Source: Sabellastarte sp. h YS-2021 (taxonomy: Eukaryota; Annelida; Polychaeta; Sabellida; Sabellidae). Taken from it: 64,000 nt of DNA. Under the pieces are notes generated by a model. That model searched no databases, was not told the origin of the DNA, and was given only the letters and a program-made list of their open reading frames with translations. The translations under genes and the position numbers were made by a program. Location: contig OZ024931.1 in NCBI GenBank assembly GCA_964017235.1, forward strand, positions 137,332,033-137,396,032, in the 5' to 3' direction. This document shows, piece after piece, positions 45,451 through 59,389 of the stretch. Position 1 is the first letter of the stretch. The number at the start of each line of letters is the position of its first letter.

Positions 45451-46032
45451 AGCCACTAATTACAGAACATTGTCCACTTTTTAATCACTGACCTAGTCCC
45501 AGATAAAGCTACTACCTGAATCAAGTGAATAAAAGAGGGAGTTACACAAAATAAATAACTGGTCATATTATCAACACATCTCTAGTGATTTACCCCAGAA
45601 GTGCCTCATTTAAGGACATAGTTTATAAAAAACTAATAGATAATAGAACCCCAGATCCATTACAATTCCCTCACCCGGTATTGATGGATCCCACACAATC
45701 AGAACTCATAATTCATGGTTGGCTGACCACATGCCCAACAGGAAATTACAGGAACAATGCTACACAAAACACATGAACACGAATGGCATTCACTAACTGG
45801 TATAGTACTAGTCAAAACTTAATACTGTTTGTAAAGTCGAGTATCTAGTACCTTATAACTACATGCTGAAGTATCTCATATCTGGCATTAGTTTGCAATT
45901 TACATTTAACTGTTAAGTTTTATAAGAATATTTTCAACCATTATAACTGTTACAACTCCCTATGGGAATAACTCACTACCTCACCATATAAGAAACGTCT
46001 TTCAATACTCACTAAAGATTCAATTATATTTT
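45451..46032. other. Unannotated stretch
   Basis: No gene recognised. The short open frame at 45585-45776 has no domain. Confidence 0.5.
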
Positions 46033-48341
46033 TTATTGTGTTAATATATCTTATCCAATGGACAATTGCTAATCCAGTTGGCACAGAACAGCCCACCAAA
46101 CAACAGAAAAAGTCGTCCTGTATGAGTGCATACTGGCTGGCCGGTCCCACAGTGCACTTGCCAGATGGCGCATTGCGCTTCCTTCCTGTCTAGACAGTGT
46201 GATGTCATAGCATCTTTATATTCAATGCACAAAGATTTTGGAGAGAACTGGAAATTCAAGGATTTTAGTAATATTACCTTATACATTTGCTTTTAATTTA
46301 TTTTTTCGGATTCTTGAGTGTTTATAGACTATTATGTCTTCTCTTAGTCAACGACATGGGGGCTGTGGCCACATGATGGCAGGTTTTCATTTGCATAGCA
46401 TCTGTGCACGCTGTCGTGATAAAAAGAAGGCACAGGATCCCTGTGTAGAGAAACCAGGCTCTGATTTTCGTCAATGCAACACTCTCTCACCTGAACAGTT
46501 AGCACAGTTTTCCACTCCATCTTACAAGATTAAAAAGGAGAAGTGTGAGGCCCATCCTTGTGGACCTTGCACTTGTGTCAGTTGGGGGGTTATGGATGGC
46601 CAGAGCACCTCCCGGTCACCTAGTTTGAGTGAACAGCCTTCTGAGAAAAAGAAAAGAAGTAAGAAGATAGCTGCTACTTCTAAGCCAGTCAAGCCGGATA
46701 ACTTGGTCAAGTCTACATCCAACCGACCATCTTCATCATCATCTACTGACCATAGAATTGAGGAACTGCACCAGAAATTGTGGCAAGAACACTCGACCGA
46801 CCACAGGAGCCTACCTTCAGTACTGTCAAGGTCACACCAACCCATGCTCCATCAGCCAATCTGGTCAGAACCCTTTCTGAATCCTTCTGACCAGCCTTCC
46901 TCTCAGCAGACTGACCGACCTTTCACTGCTGATTTGCTGGCCACCGATCCTGTCAAGCATAGATCTAATATCAAAGACTGGTTCTGATCCACTTCAGACC
47001 TCAGACTGGATAGGAACTTCTGAATCGACCAGCTCCACTGCTCAGAGACAATTTGTTGGTGCTTTTGATACCACCAGGAAAGATACTTCTTCTTGTGACT
47101 CAGACTCAGATAGATTTACATCTGACTGACCCCCATTGGATATATTCATAGAAGAAAGTCAAGTGTCTGATGGCCAAGAAGTCACTATCACCGACCCTGA
47201 CCAATCCCTCTCAGCGGAACAATCTTACAGTGGAACTATGAGAGGGATCCAGTCCTATGTGGAATGGAACTATATACTGGATATGGACTCAGGTGTTACT
47301 ACGTCGGATGACAACCCCTTTGCGGGCCCTAAACTTCCAACTCTAGGCAAGGTGTCGGTCAACTCTCCTACAAGCGAGTGTCTATGTAACAAACTTGAGA
47401 AAAATAATTCTGACTTTAGTCCAGGGCTACCCTTCCCATACTGTAGAAGCAGGAGGTCTCCTCAAGGATCAATTTGTACAACCAGCAAAATCGCAAATCA
47501 AATGATATGATCTCCACACCAACCCAAAAAAGGACATTAGTGACACTTTTTCCTCTTGGAATACTAGCTCTTCATGTCGGAATAGCACCTACCTTAGAAT
47601 TGCTAGAAAAGCTGGGATTGCCTCCAACCCCTCATTGTCTTCACCCATCTCCCAGGAAAGCTTACGCAAATGGAAAAGTTAGCCAGGGAGTCATCAGTGA
47701 CCAGGCAGCCAGTTTTTTTTAATTGTTGCCTTCTTAAAGTCAAGCAAAATAGGCAAACACAGCTTAAGGCCATCACAACTGAATCTAAAGGAAGGTCAGC
47801 TAGTAGAGAGTCAGCAGCAACTGATGAATTGCAATACTTACTAGACTTCAACTCTAGTGTGTGTCATGGCATGGCCAAATCGATGGAATACTTGACTGTT
47901 TTTGTAAATATGGCCAACACCACCTTATACAGAAGAGACTCCTACCTGTCCTACTTGAAGCCCAGGATTAAGGCAGATACATTAAATGCACTCAGGACTG
48001 CCCCTTATAGTGTCATTAAACAGACAGAAGAGGGCAAAGCCGCCTATGACAAAGGTCACTCTGGCTGCATGTACAAGAACAGTCGATATCACCCTTATGA
48101 ACGATTAGAGAGAAAGTCAGATAGTAAGCAACAGGACAGACCTGTATGGAAAAACATCTCTCCTCATGGCCAGCACAGAAAGGGCAAAGGAAAACAGTAA
48201 AACTCCTTGCGACCAGAGAGAAAGTCAGATAGTAAGAAACAGGACCGACCTGCATGGAGAAACATCTCTGCTCATGGTCAGAACAGAAGGGGCAAAGGGA
48301 AACACCAAAACTCCTAGTGACCAGCAAGGTCCAGGAGTCAT

Positions 48342-48356
48342 AAAATGACAATTACT
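48342..48356. repeat. Target-site duplication of the LINE, left copy
   Basis: AAAATGACAATTACT is repeated at 56205-56219. The uninterrupted counterpart in DIRS copy 1 is ATAAATGACAATCACTGTGT (minus strand around 36124-36111). Confidence 0.9.
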
Positions 48357-48689
48357 TGGGATACTACCGAATGGGCTAAATCTTCCAACATTATGGGTCA
48401 GATTTTGGAAGAGATAAGAGCCAAACTATCCAAGAATTAGTTTCTTGAGGTGTTCCTTATGTCAATGGTTATTTGTAATTTTGCTTTCATTTATTTATTA
48501 TTTAAAAATGATATTCTTGTACGAGTAATTATTAACACTTCTTGCACAAAAGTTATCTAGAAAATGTTGTTCTAGTTTGTCTTTGGAATTTATCCACATT
48601 TAAAAGTTAATTACAGACAATTTGCTGTACACACTTACCCCTGCAACTATTTTTTTTTCTTTCTTTCTTTCAGTATGCACTTGCACAGT

Positions 48690-49280
48690 TTTTGACAGAA
48701 AAGGAATAATTATAGTGGACTCTATGGGAAAACACTTTAGACATTTAACCAAAGGCAGTTACCTCCATGTATTACTATTGGCAACCTGACAAATAGGATT
48801 AAAGAACTAAGCTTAAACTATAAAGTTGCACTACCACAAGTAGGCACCAATGATTTAACTCCAAAAGCCTGATGGCAATGGTACAAGGAGAAACAAAAGA
48901 TTGGAGAACCTAGACTTATACGACTTCCACCTCATTCTACAACCCCCAGTCCAGTAATAAAGGACAAATATAGAACACTGCTCCTTGAAATAAGGCAACA
49001 TAATCCAAACATTCATTTGCTAGTGTCAGCAATACTTCCAAGAGTCTTTGATTTCTCTCAAAATAAGGATTATTTGATAGAAGTAAACAGGAAAACAGAA
49101 CAACTTTGTCTAAAATTTCAGTCTTGTTCATATCTGTGTTCATACAAACCTTTGATGAAAAATGGCAAGCCGATAGATAAATATTACTCATGGGATGGGC
49201 TTCATCTTACCCCTGAAGGCTCTAAAATTTTACAAAGATTTTTTATGGGTCATATGGTTCCAACCTTAAAAAGCCTGTAA
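48690..49280 (+). pseudogene. SGNH/GDSL-type hydrolase-like ORF remnant in LINE
   Basis: Block I-like IIIVDSMGKHFRHLTKGSYL, then, after a frame change, TIGNLTNRIKEL, LPQVGTNDLTP (block with GTND), NPNIHLLVSAILPRVFDF, and YYSWDGLHLTPEGSKILQRF, which matches block V (DxxHL with the catalytic Asp and His). SGNH esterase domains are known in ORF1 of CR1-type LINEs and in some Ngaro/DIRS elements. Here it lies inside the LINE boundaries, upstream of ORF2. At least two disruptions. Which element it originally belonged to is uncertain. Confidence 0.65.
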
Positions 49281-49499
49281 TAGTGAATACAAACAATACA
49301 CAAATTGGTTGATCCGAAAAAACTTATCATTCTCACTGAATTATAATAAAAATGCTTCAGCATTGTAAATAAAGGGGTTCTATCAGCCTGCACATTAAAT
49401 CATTGTATACCATGCTGAGTATTGCAATGTCTCCATGATGGAGACATCAAAGTAATAAAATTATTGCTGAATTATTAACAAAAATTATGCCTGGATACA

Positions 49500-51760
49500 T
49501 ATTTTTGTTTTCTGATCACTCTTGTTTCCCCACGACTTACGTCCAGGGCTGTACCCCCATGGATGGGGCGATGGGTTTACAGGGGTATTCCTTTGTAATT
49601 GGTGTTACTTGTTCATTCTTGGTTCTCCCTGACTTACATCCAGGGCTGCACCCCCCTGCGGATGGGTCGGTGGGGTCTCGGGATGATCCGGTCACACAAT
49701 TCCAACAGATGTATGCTGATGTTTTTGCTGAATTTTCTGTGTTAATCAGTTGACAAACATGTCTGTCAAGTTGAGATTTTTTCCAGTTAAATTCTTGCTG
49801 ACCTTTCAATAATAAACATCTGCGGAACTTGTTAAGCCTAAGCTTGCTGAACATACCAGTGTTAATCACTGCAAGTGCCAAAATTTTGCTGAACATGTCT
49901 GTTACTCATTGATTAACTTGTAAGTGTTATTTGCTGAACTAGCCTGAGCTAATTATTGGCTGAATTTGTCTGTGTTAATCTTCTACAGAACTTTTGAATA
50001 TTAACCAAGTGTTGAAGATGTTAGTGTTAACATTTTACAATATAGAATATCAGTACTTGATATTTGTACTTTAATTCTGTCCGTGTTAACATTACACAAA
50101 AATAGAACATCAGTACTTGATATCTGTACTGTAACTCTACGGCTTCTGACAGTTGAACTACTATATAAACTAATATTTGAACTTGTTAGTGTTCAGCTAC
50201 TGGATACGTGTACTGTAACTCTAAGGCTCCTAAGAGCTGTACTACTTTATAAACTAATATTTGAACTTGCTAAATTATTTCTTTCTTAATTAATTTGAAG
50301 GAATATATCTGTACTATCTTTTGCTGAACTTGTCAGAGCTAAATACTTGCTAAACATGTCAATGTTAATCATTTGATAAACTTGTCAGAGCTAATCATTT
50401 GCTGAACAAGTCAGTGTTATCTTGTTCAATTTGTCAGTGTTAATCATTGGCCAAAATTGTCTGTGCTAACCTGATATTGATTTTCTCAAGTGTTATTCTT
50501 TTGTTGACTTTGTGGAGGTTAAAATTTGCTGAAAATGTTAGTGTTAATCATTCACTGAACTTGTCAGTGTCAGTCATCTGGTGCACTCCTCTGTGTTGAT
50601 CATCTGTGAACTTGTGAGTATTAACCGTTTGCTGATCGTGTCAATGTTTTTAATTATTTGTGGAACTTGTGAGTATTAAGCATTTGTTGATCACATCAGT
50701 GTTACTCTTTAGCCGAATGCATTAGTGCTGATATTGTACCAATTTTCTCAAGAGTAAATTGTTTGCCAAATGTATTTGTGCTAACCTTTTGCTGAACTTT
50801 TCACTGATAATTCTTCTTGTCATTGTCAATGTTAATCTTCAGGCAAATGCATTAGTGTTAGTATTGTTCTGATCTTCTCATAGTAAATCAGTTGCCAAAT
50901 TTGTCTGTGCTAACTTTTTGCTGAACCTTGAACATGTTAGTGCCGATATATTACTGATTTTGTATATGTTAACAATTTGTGTATTAACCAATTGTTGAAC
51001 ATGTCAATGTTAATGCTTAACATAACTTGACAGTGTACAACATAGTTGTAGAATTTATGAGTGTTAACCATTGGTGAACCACGTCAGTGTTAATATAATA
51101 CTGATCTTGTCAGTGTTAACCATTTGAGTTTTAACTAATTGTTGAACATGTTAATGTTAACATTATACAAAGTGGAATATCTGTACTGGATACGTGTACT
51201 GTAACTCTAAGGCTCCTAAGAGCTGTACTACTTTATAAACTAATATTTGAACTTGTTAGTATTCAGCCACTTGCTGAACCTGATAGTGTTAACCCAGTTG
51301 CAGAATTTTTTCTTTGTAAATTGTTTAGTCAAGTATATCTATATTATCCTTTGCTGAACTTGTAAGTGGTAAATGCTTGCTGAACATGTCAATGTAAATT
51401 ATTTGATAAACTTATTGTAGTTAATCTTTTGCTGATCATTGCAGTGTTAATATTTTGTTGAGTTTGTCAGTGTCGACCATTGGCCAAACATGTCTGTACT
51501 AACCTGATATTGATTTTTCGAGGATTTATTGTCTTGATGATTTTGTGGGTGTTAAACATTTTTTGAACCCGTGTCAATCGTTTGCTGTATTTGTCAATGT
51601 CAACCATTTGGTCAACTTCTGTGTTAGTCATTTGTGGAACTTGTGAATATTAATCCTTTGCTGATCATGTTAATCATTTGGAAACTTGAGCATATTAACC
51701 ATTTGCAGATGTTAAACATAATTAAATTTTATAATAGAATTCAAGCTGTGTTATCCTTTA
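49500..51760. repeat. Degenerate ~30-bp repeat tract in LINE
   Basis: Dozens of variants of TTTGCTGAACTTGTCAGTGT followed by TAATCA, at irregular 25-40 bp spacing. Embedded is a 72-bp segment that occurs identically at 50198-50269 and 51184-51255, with a diverged relative at about 50108-50180. At the start (49535-49680) a GC-richer segment with CCAGGGCTG(T/C)ACCCCC occurs twice, about 100 bp apart. Likely a 5' UTR or promoter repeat array, by position; function unknown. Confidence 0.75.
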
Positions 51761-52272
51761 GTATCCAATCAGTTTTATTAGCTAATAAAGTTTGCTTGTT
51801 GTTGGTTATCGAAAAATAACTTATTTCCTTTGAAAAATAGCTGTTAGTTGAGGAATACTATCTGCTTTTAAATAATCACGCCTTTCTTAATAAATTTGAA
51901 CTGATTAATACTGTAATGTGTCTCTCCCAAGATCCAGTTTTTTACTTGACAAAGTATTTTTGTATCTTTTCAGTTTTTGGAAAATATCACATTCCCATCA
52001 ACCTCCCTGTAAAAATAAGAAAAGTCTTGACGCAATTGGTTTTTAAATACAATATAATGTTTCTAATGTGTTTTGTTGTGGTGATATGTACAAGGGTATC
52101 AGAATGAATGCTTTTTTATACAGTCACATGTTCATGAGAAGTAATGATAAATTTGTTGCTAGTATATATCAATTATTTAACTTTATTTATATCTTTATAA
52201 GTTTGTTCAGATTAACTGATGTTAATCCAAATCAGTTATGTACTTTTGGAGTGAACTCAAGTAATTATTTCA

Positions 52273-55200
52273 ATGATGTCAAGTGAAATAGGTGTGTTGT
52301 TGGCAAATTGTCAAGGTTTATTGGATAAAAACAAAAGCCGTGATGTTTTAAATTATCTCGAAAATTTAAATGCATCAGTTTTCTGTTTGCAAGATACACA
52401 CTGGACTGAATGTGACACTAAGCGCTTGAAAAATATTTGGAAAGGAGATAGCATTATAGCTGGCTCCAAAACAAACTCAAGAGGAGTCGCAATCCTTTTT
52501 AAAAAAAAATTGAATACAAAATAATAGACTCATTTACTGTTATAATTGGCAACCTTATTAGCCTAGATATAAATATTAGTAGCATAAAATTAAAGCTTAT
52601 TAACGTCTATGGACCCAATATTGACTCGCCTTCGTTTTACAATAAAATCAATGATATTATCAAATCTAATGACCAAGACTACATAGTAATCTGTGGAGAT
52701 CTGAACCTTGTCATGGATCTTAACCTTGACTGCCAGAACTATAAACATTTAAATAACCCAAAAGCCCGATTGAACTACTGCATATCATATCAACATATAA
52801 TTTAAAAGATTTAAACCAGGAACTAAACCCTTATACCAAGTGATACACTTGGCGAAGAAGAAACCCCATAAACCAGGCTAGATTAGATTACTTTCTTTGC
52901 AGTGACACCTTAGTGGATATTATGGTTTCTAGTGTTATAAAGCCAGGCTATAGAACAGATCACTCCTTTGTAATCATGAAGATATGTATCTGTAAATTTA
53001 AGAGAGGCCGCAGATTATGGAAACTTCACTCTTCCCTTCTTGAAAACAAGGACTATTTAATCCTGATAAATAATTTAATTGATAGTGAAAAATTAACATA
53101 TTCAGCTATGGTTTACAGTCCTATTAATGTTGCCTCTATTCCTAATTCTGAACTATAGTTTACAATAGCTGATGATACCTTTCTCGAAATTCTGCTTCTC
53201 AAAATTAGAGGAGAAACAATAAAATTTGCAAGTGCTCTCAAAAAGCAGTCAAATGAGCTTGAACTTAAACTGGAAACCGACATTGAAAATTTAGAGAAAA
53301 ATAGTTTTCCAGGTAGTATTGAAAAACTTTATGATAAAAAGCAAGAACTCATTAGAGAAAACAAAATTCGGGCGATAAAGATACGCTCGAGGGCAAACTA
53401 GTTAAAAGACAGAGAGAAACCTTCCAAGTATCCAACCTCATTAGAAAACAAATATTATATAGAGAAAACCATAAAACGTTTAGAAAAACAAGATCGCCAG
53501 ATCTTATCTGAACAAAGTGGTATACTAAAGGAAGTAAAAAGTTTCTATGAACACTTGTTCTCTAAATCAGCAAATACAAGTGATCATGAATTGGCCAACT
53601 TACTTGAAAATTCCACGTACCCTAAACTAAATACAGTGGAGTCTGATCCATTAGAATCTGAACTGTTGTTGCTTGAAATTTCAAAAGCCCTTTAAAATAT
53701 AAAAAAAAACGGTAAGGCTCCAGGTATAGATGGATTTCCTGTAGAATTCTTTAATGTGTTTTGGAATAAGTTAAAAGATTTTGTCCTACAAGCATACAAC
53801 TGGTCTTACAAAGAGGAGAACATGACAATCACCTTGTGACAATGTGTCATTTCATGTATACCCAAAGGAAATAAATCTAGAATGCTATTGAAGAATTGGC
53901 GGCCAATTTCCCTACTTTCAGTTGTGTACAAAATTTTGTCTTCAACCATTGCTAATAGAATTAAAACAGTTTTAGACAGTTTAGTATCTAAAACTCAAAT
54001 AGGATTTGTGGCTGGAAGATTTATTGGTGAAAATTCTCACCTAATCTATGACATTCTTCATTACACTGAGAAGAAAAATAGCCCAGAACTTCTTATGCTT
54101 ATAGATTTTGAGAAGGCCTTTGATTCTGTATCATGGGACTTTCTCTAAGGAACGTTAAAACTGTTGGGCTTTGGACCTAAAATGATTAAATGGATCACAA
54201 TATTCAACACTAATATTACTGGATACGTCCTGCAATGTGGTTTCTTTTCTCAGCCGTTTCCTATTAACCATGGGTGTAGACAAGGAGATATTATCTCCTC
54301 CTATTTGTTTATCCTTGGTGCACAAATACTACAAGTATTGATCTACGAAAACCAAGTAATAAAAGGAATCAAAATAAATGGAAAAGAAATTAAACTGACT
54401 CAATTTGCTGACGACACAACTCTTATTTTAGATGGTACTACAAGTTCACTCCAAGCAACATTAAACACTTTAGAAATATGGTACACTTTCTGGTTTAAGG
54501 ATGAACATGGAGAAAACTCAGATGGTCTGGATAGGTAAGAGAAAACATTGCAAAGAAAAATTAAATGTTACTAAAGGCCTGGCATGGGAAATGACACATT
54601 CAATCTCTTGGGAATCAAGTTTTCTGTTGATTTAGACTTAGTAGTTAATCTAAACTATGAACCAGTACTTGACCATCTCAATAAGTCCCTAAACATGTGG
54701 AAAAAAAAGTTCCTTACACCTTTGGGAAAAATCACTGTGATAAAAACACTTATCTTATCCAAGTTAAATCATTTGTTTACGTCCATCCCAAATCCAGATC
54801 AGAGTGTTATAAACAAACTGCAGTCTACATTTTTCAAATTCATATGGGATGGCAAACCCGACAAAATAAATAGGAAACAGCTGTGCTGCGATTATATGAA
54901 GGAGGGCTCTGCATGATTGACTTGGAGAAATTCATATGCAGTCTAAAATGCACCTGGATAAGACGTTTGCTAATACAAAAACAGTCTCCATGGTATGAGC
55001 TATGTCTTTACAATTTGAAAGACTATGAGAAATGTTTTAATCTGCACTCTATGGCATAAAACCCTAGCAAGAAAGACTACCATTAACTTTTGGAAGTGTA
55101 CTTTACTATCTTGGGCCAAAGTAATAGATAGCATCTCTATAGACGAAAACGATAAAGTACTCAATAGCCCTCTTTGATATAATCCATCCATCTCAAATGT

Positions 55201-55979
55201 CCCCATATTCTATCAAGACTGGTACAGTAAGGGCATAGTATTTATTGCAGACCTATTTTGTGAAAGGACATTACTTTCCTTAGATGACCTGACAAGAATT
55301 TGCAAAATAAAGACCAATTTCCTGGATTACCACCATCTAAAAACTCTTTTGAAAAAATATTTTACAATACATTTACAAGATCCAACTGTCAAACCAGTAT
55401 GGCCGACCACCATAAAACTTGTGTCAAAATCCAAAAAGAGAAGTAAAGATTTCTACAAGTTACTCACTAATCCAAGCCAACTTCAAAGCCTCCCCTTTAA
55501 AACAAAGTGGAAAACAGTAGCTGATGACAAATTGGATCATAAAGATTGGAAAGCAATTTATAAACATTGTTCATTCAAGATAATGAGATAATTTGGTTCA
55601 ATACAGGATTATAAATCGTATTTTAGGAACAAAAAGTGTTTTGTTCAAGATTGAAAAATCAACTAATAATTTGTGTTGCTTTTGTATGAATTCATCTGAG
55701 ACTATATCTCATGTGTTTATCCAGTGCTCAGTTATGCATGAATTTTGGAAAAAAATCAAGCAGTGGGTTCAGAACAAAGTGGATTTATCCTTTAGTCTAA
55801 GTGTTAAAACCGTGCTCCTGGGGCTTGTAGATAAGAAACAACTTGAAATCATATTCTCGTTAGCTAAACAGTACATCTACAAAGCCTTGGTTAATGATAC
55901 TCCTGTTACTTTTACTACCTTCCACATATTTTTCAAACAAAAATATGAGGAACAACAACATTGGCAGTTATGTCCCTGA
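52273..55979 (+). pseudogene. L1/Tx1-like LINE ORF2 (endonuclease-reverse transcriptase)
   Basis: Endonuclease: IGVLLANCQGLLDKNKSRDV, VFCLQDTHWTE, SRGVAILFKK (52273-52524), INVYGPNI near 52600, ICGDLNLVMD near 52690, RLDYFLCSD near 52880. Reverse transcriptase: NGKAPGIDGFPVEFF near 53710, NWRPISLLSVVYKILSSTIA, GFVAGRFIGEN, LIDFEKAFDSVSWDFL (first Asp; stop at 54146), GCRQGDIISSYLFILG, LTQFADDTTLIL (catalytic ADD), LLGIKFS, PLGKITVIKTLILSKLNHLF. C-terminus: zinc-ribbon-type CCFCMNSSETISHVFIQC with HEFWKK (55670-55750). This order and the C-terminal ribbon place it in the L1/Tx1 group. About ten interruptions by eye. Confidence 0.9.
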
Positions 55980-58900
55980 GCAACCAAAAATTTAAGAATA
56001 GTTTGAGTTTGCTTTCTCTTCTTGCCCGGAGCATTGAGTGTTCTCTGTTTTTTCCCTCCCTTTGAACCGACTACCTGCAGAAACATTTTCTACTTCTCTT
56101 TCTTAATTTTATGTTGGTGTAAGAACTAAAAAGTATATGAACATTGATGTGCTTCTGGTAAAACATTTCATTTCTTGTACGCTTTGTAATAAAAAAGATT
56201 AAAAAAAATGACAATTACTGTTTAAAAGTTCTAAAGAATGGACTGCTGGTCACGAGCAAACCAGAGACATTAGATTCAAGAGTACGAATAAGACAAGTAA
56301 ACTTCTTTGCTGCAAATCTTTAAGCTACTGCACCTGGGCTGTCGCAAAAGAAAGACTTAAGTCACGGCATGTCAGTCTGTTATCAGAAAGAGTGCAAATT
56401 AAAATATGTGAAAGTGCTTCTTGTGTCACTCAATTGTCTTGTGTAAAACCTGTAGCAAATGTCCAAAATATTGCCTCAAATTTGCTTGTTTTAGCCAGAC
56501 TTCAAAATTTTTGGAAAACTTGGCTGGATCTGGGTACAGGACCGAAAGTAGTTAAAATCCTGAGAGGGCTATACCCTCCTTTCTCAGATCAGGCCCAAAC
56601 TGGAAAGGTCACCGATTGTCATAAGCTGCTATGCCAATCCTAACAGGAAGCTCTACCACTAGAGGCATTGCATCAGCTTATAGACAAAAATGCAGTAGAA
56701 GTAGTACAAAATCAAAATCTTGGGTTTTTCTACTTTTCTTGGTTCCAAAACCCAGCAACAAATGGAGGCCTATATTAGATCTAAGCAATCTAAACCAGTT
56801 CCTCAAGGTGCCCATATTAAAAATGAAAACATCAGAAACCAACAGAACCTCTCTACAACAAGGGTAGTTGATTGCTTCAGTAGATTTCAAAGATGCCTAC
56901 TTTCAAATACCATACAAGAACAGTCCAGGAAATATCTGAGGTTTCACATCCAAAACAGGTCATAGAAATTCAAACCACTGCCATTCGGACTGCCCACAGC
57001 TCCAATGGAGTTCACTGTAATAGCAAAAGAGGAGAAACTGATGGCTACACACAAGGGTAAAGGATCCACCAGTAACTAAAGGAGTGGTTGGTGGGAGCCA
57101 GATCCCACCAGGTTTGTCTCCAGCATACACAGCAACTAGTAAAAATGTGCAATAATTTAGATTGGCTGGTGGATCTGGAAAAATCAGAGCTGGAAGCTAA
57201 ACAAGTCTTCAACTATGTAGTCTACAAGTTCGACCTCAAATGTGGCTGGGTCCAACCCACACCAGACAGATAGCATTGTCTGAAACAAAAAGTATAGGAA
57301 ATTGTCCCAACCAGTCTGTCCGGTCCGGAACTTCCTGTCCCTGATAGAAGTATTAACAGCCACAGAAAAGCAAGTTCACCTTGGCTGGTTACACATCAGG
57401 CTCATTCATTGGCACCTCAAAAACAATTGGAGGGTACTGCAATTACTTGAGAAGGTCGTCCTCATCCCCAAGTCTCTGCACCCCGACCTACAGTGGTGGC
57501 TTGAGGAAGACAATGTTGTTCAAGGTCAACCATTACATCCAGTAAAACATGTTGTGCAAATGTTTACAGACCCTTCAAAAGCAGGGTGGGGCGCTCACTT
57601 AAATGAGTACACTGCAAGAGGAACTTGCCTTCCAGAAAACAAGCTGCATATAAATTATCAAGAGCTGAAAGCGGTATTATTAACCCTAAAAGAGTTCCAG
57701 GACGTCTGCTCAGAGAAGATAGTTCTTGTAGCTACAGTGGTGTCATACATAAATAAGGAAGGAGGCATGAGGTTGGGCCCACTGTGTGCCCTTATGTGGA
57801 GAATATTTACCTGATGCACCAGGAAACAAGTAACACTCAAAGCCTGACACATTCCAGGCTGGCTGAACATGGTAGCAGACAAGCTATCATGGCTAGGCCT
57901 GACCATCCAGACAGAGTGGTCTCTCCGTCCAGAGGTGTTTCATACAATATGCAGCAGGTGGCACTGGCCATGGGCAGTGGACACGCTCAGCTTGCCATGG
58001 GACCATCTGGACGTGTATGACTTCCCCCCAGTAGCCATATTGGGCACAGTGTTGGAGAAGTTGCAGGATCACATTTGCCACAGAGTCATTCTGATCGCCC
58101 CAGGGTGACCAAACATGCCTTGGTTCTGGGATTCAGTGACCATGTTAAGCCAGACCCCTCTGAGTCTGCCCAACGTGCCTAACCTCCTAACTCAATCCTT
58201 CAATCAGACTCCCCACAGGAATCTAACAAATCTAAATCTACATGCTTGGCTCCTAGAGCCTCAGATATCAAAGAGCAGGGCTTCTCTAAGGTATTGGCAG
58301 CAAGAATTGAGTGTCCTCGAAGAGGATCAACCAGATCAGTATATGAGGCAAAGTAGACCATTTTTACAAAGTGCTGCCTCTGTAACCAGGTGGACTATAG
58401 GGCACTCTCTGTTAAGGCAATAGCAGACTTGCTATTGTTTCAGGACAGGAAGTTACAGCCAAGTAGCGTTGATTGCTACAGATCAGCCATTGCTGACAAA
58501 CTAGGGAATTCACCTGTTAATGTCAGCAAAGATGAAAATCTCACTAGTCTCCTGGATAGTTTCCACAGAGACAGACCAAGGGAGGAGGGGCATCCCCTCC
58601 TGAAACCTGTCCCTGATGCTCCACCAGCTGACCAAACCCATTAAAGATGCCTCCTTGAAGCATTTTCCCTTCTTCAAAACGGTGTTCCTCCTGGCTCTGG
58701 GTTCAGGCAAACGCAGGAGTGAGATTCATGCTTGGAAGAACAAGAATATAAGACATCAGCCAGACTGGTTACAGGTTTCCTTATACCCCTCACCCAGCTT
58801 TCTTTCCAAGAACCATCTGGCAAAGGAGGGTACAGATAGTGTGGCCCTAGTGATTATACCAGACTTAGTGACTACCCTGGATAAGTCACTCAGGTCCGAC

Positions 58901-59389
58901 AGGTCCCTATGTCTGGTCAGGGCTTTGCACTACTACTTAGACAGGACCTCAGATCTCAGGCAAAACAAGCACATAGTCTTTGTCTCTTTCAAGAAAGGCT
59001 TTGACAAGGACATCTCACCTGCCACTATCTCTTCATGGATCAAGCAGACTGTGATCCTATGTCTCCGACCAAGAGTCTCTTACACTTTATCAGGTTAAAG
59101 CTCATGATTTGAGGGTCTTTGCTGCTTCCAAGGCCTTCCAGTCAGGGGTCTCCTTGGAAAAAATCTTATTTGCCTGCCACTGGAAGTCTCACAACACCTT
59201 TACTCAGTTTTATCTGAAGGATGTGAAGCGGGATGACTCTCAGCTCTACCATTTGGGCCCGGGAGCTGCTCAGCAGATCCACAAGTAGCCCTGATAGTGA
59301 AGAGATCTGTACATATGTAAATACCTTGCATAGATAAGCAAAAAGTCCCTAGTAACCTACCCACCAACCAAGCGGTAGTTATTCAGCAA

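Larger units (their letters stand above)
48357..56204 (+). mobile_element. L1/Tx1-like LINE, 7.85 kb, inserted in DIRS copy 2
   Basis: Bounded by the 15-bp direct repeat AAAATGACAATTACT and ending in an A-rich tail (GTAATAAAAAAGATTAAAAA), so the edges are well fixed. Contents: SGNH-hydrolase-like remnant (48690-49280), long degenerate repeat tract (49500-51760), endonuclease-RT ORF remnant (52273-55979). It is inactive because ORF2 is split by several stops and frame changes. The length suggests a near full-length insertion, though the repeat tract could itself include later additions. It has the same orientation as its DIRS host. Confidence 0.88.

Noticed and set aside
49500-51760. CRISPR-like array of ~30-bp repeats
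   Set aside because: Repeats are degenerate with no regular unique spacers, lie inside a LINE, and the genome is eukaryotic.
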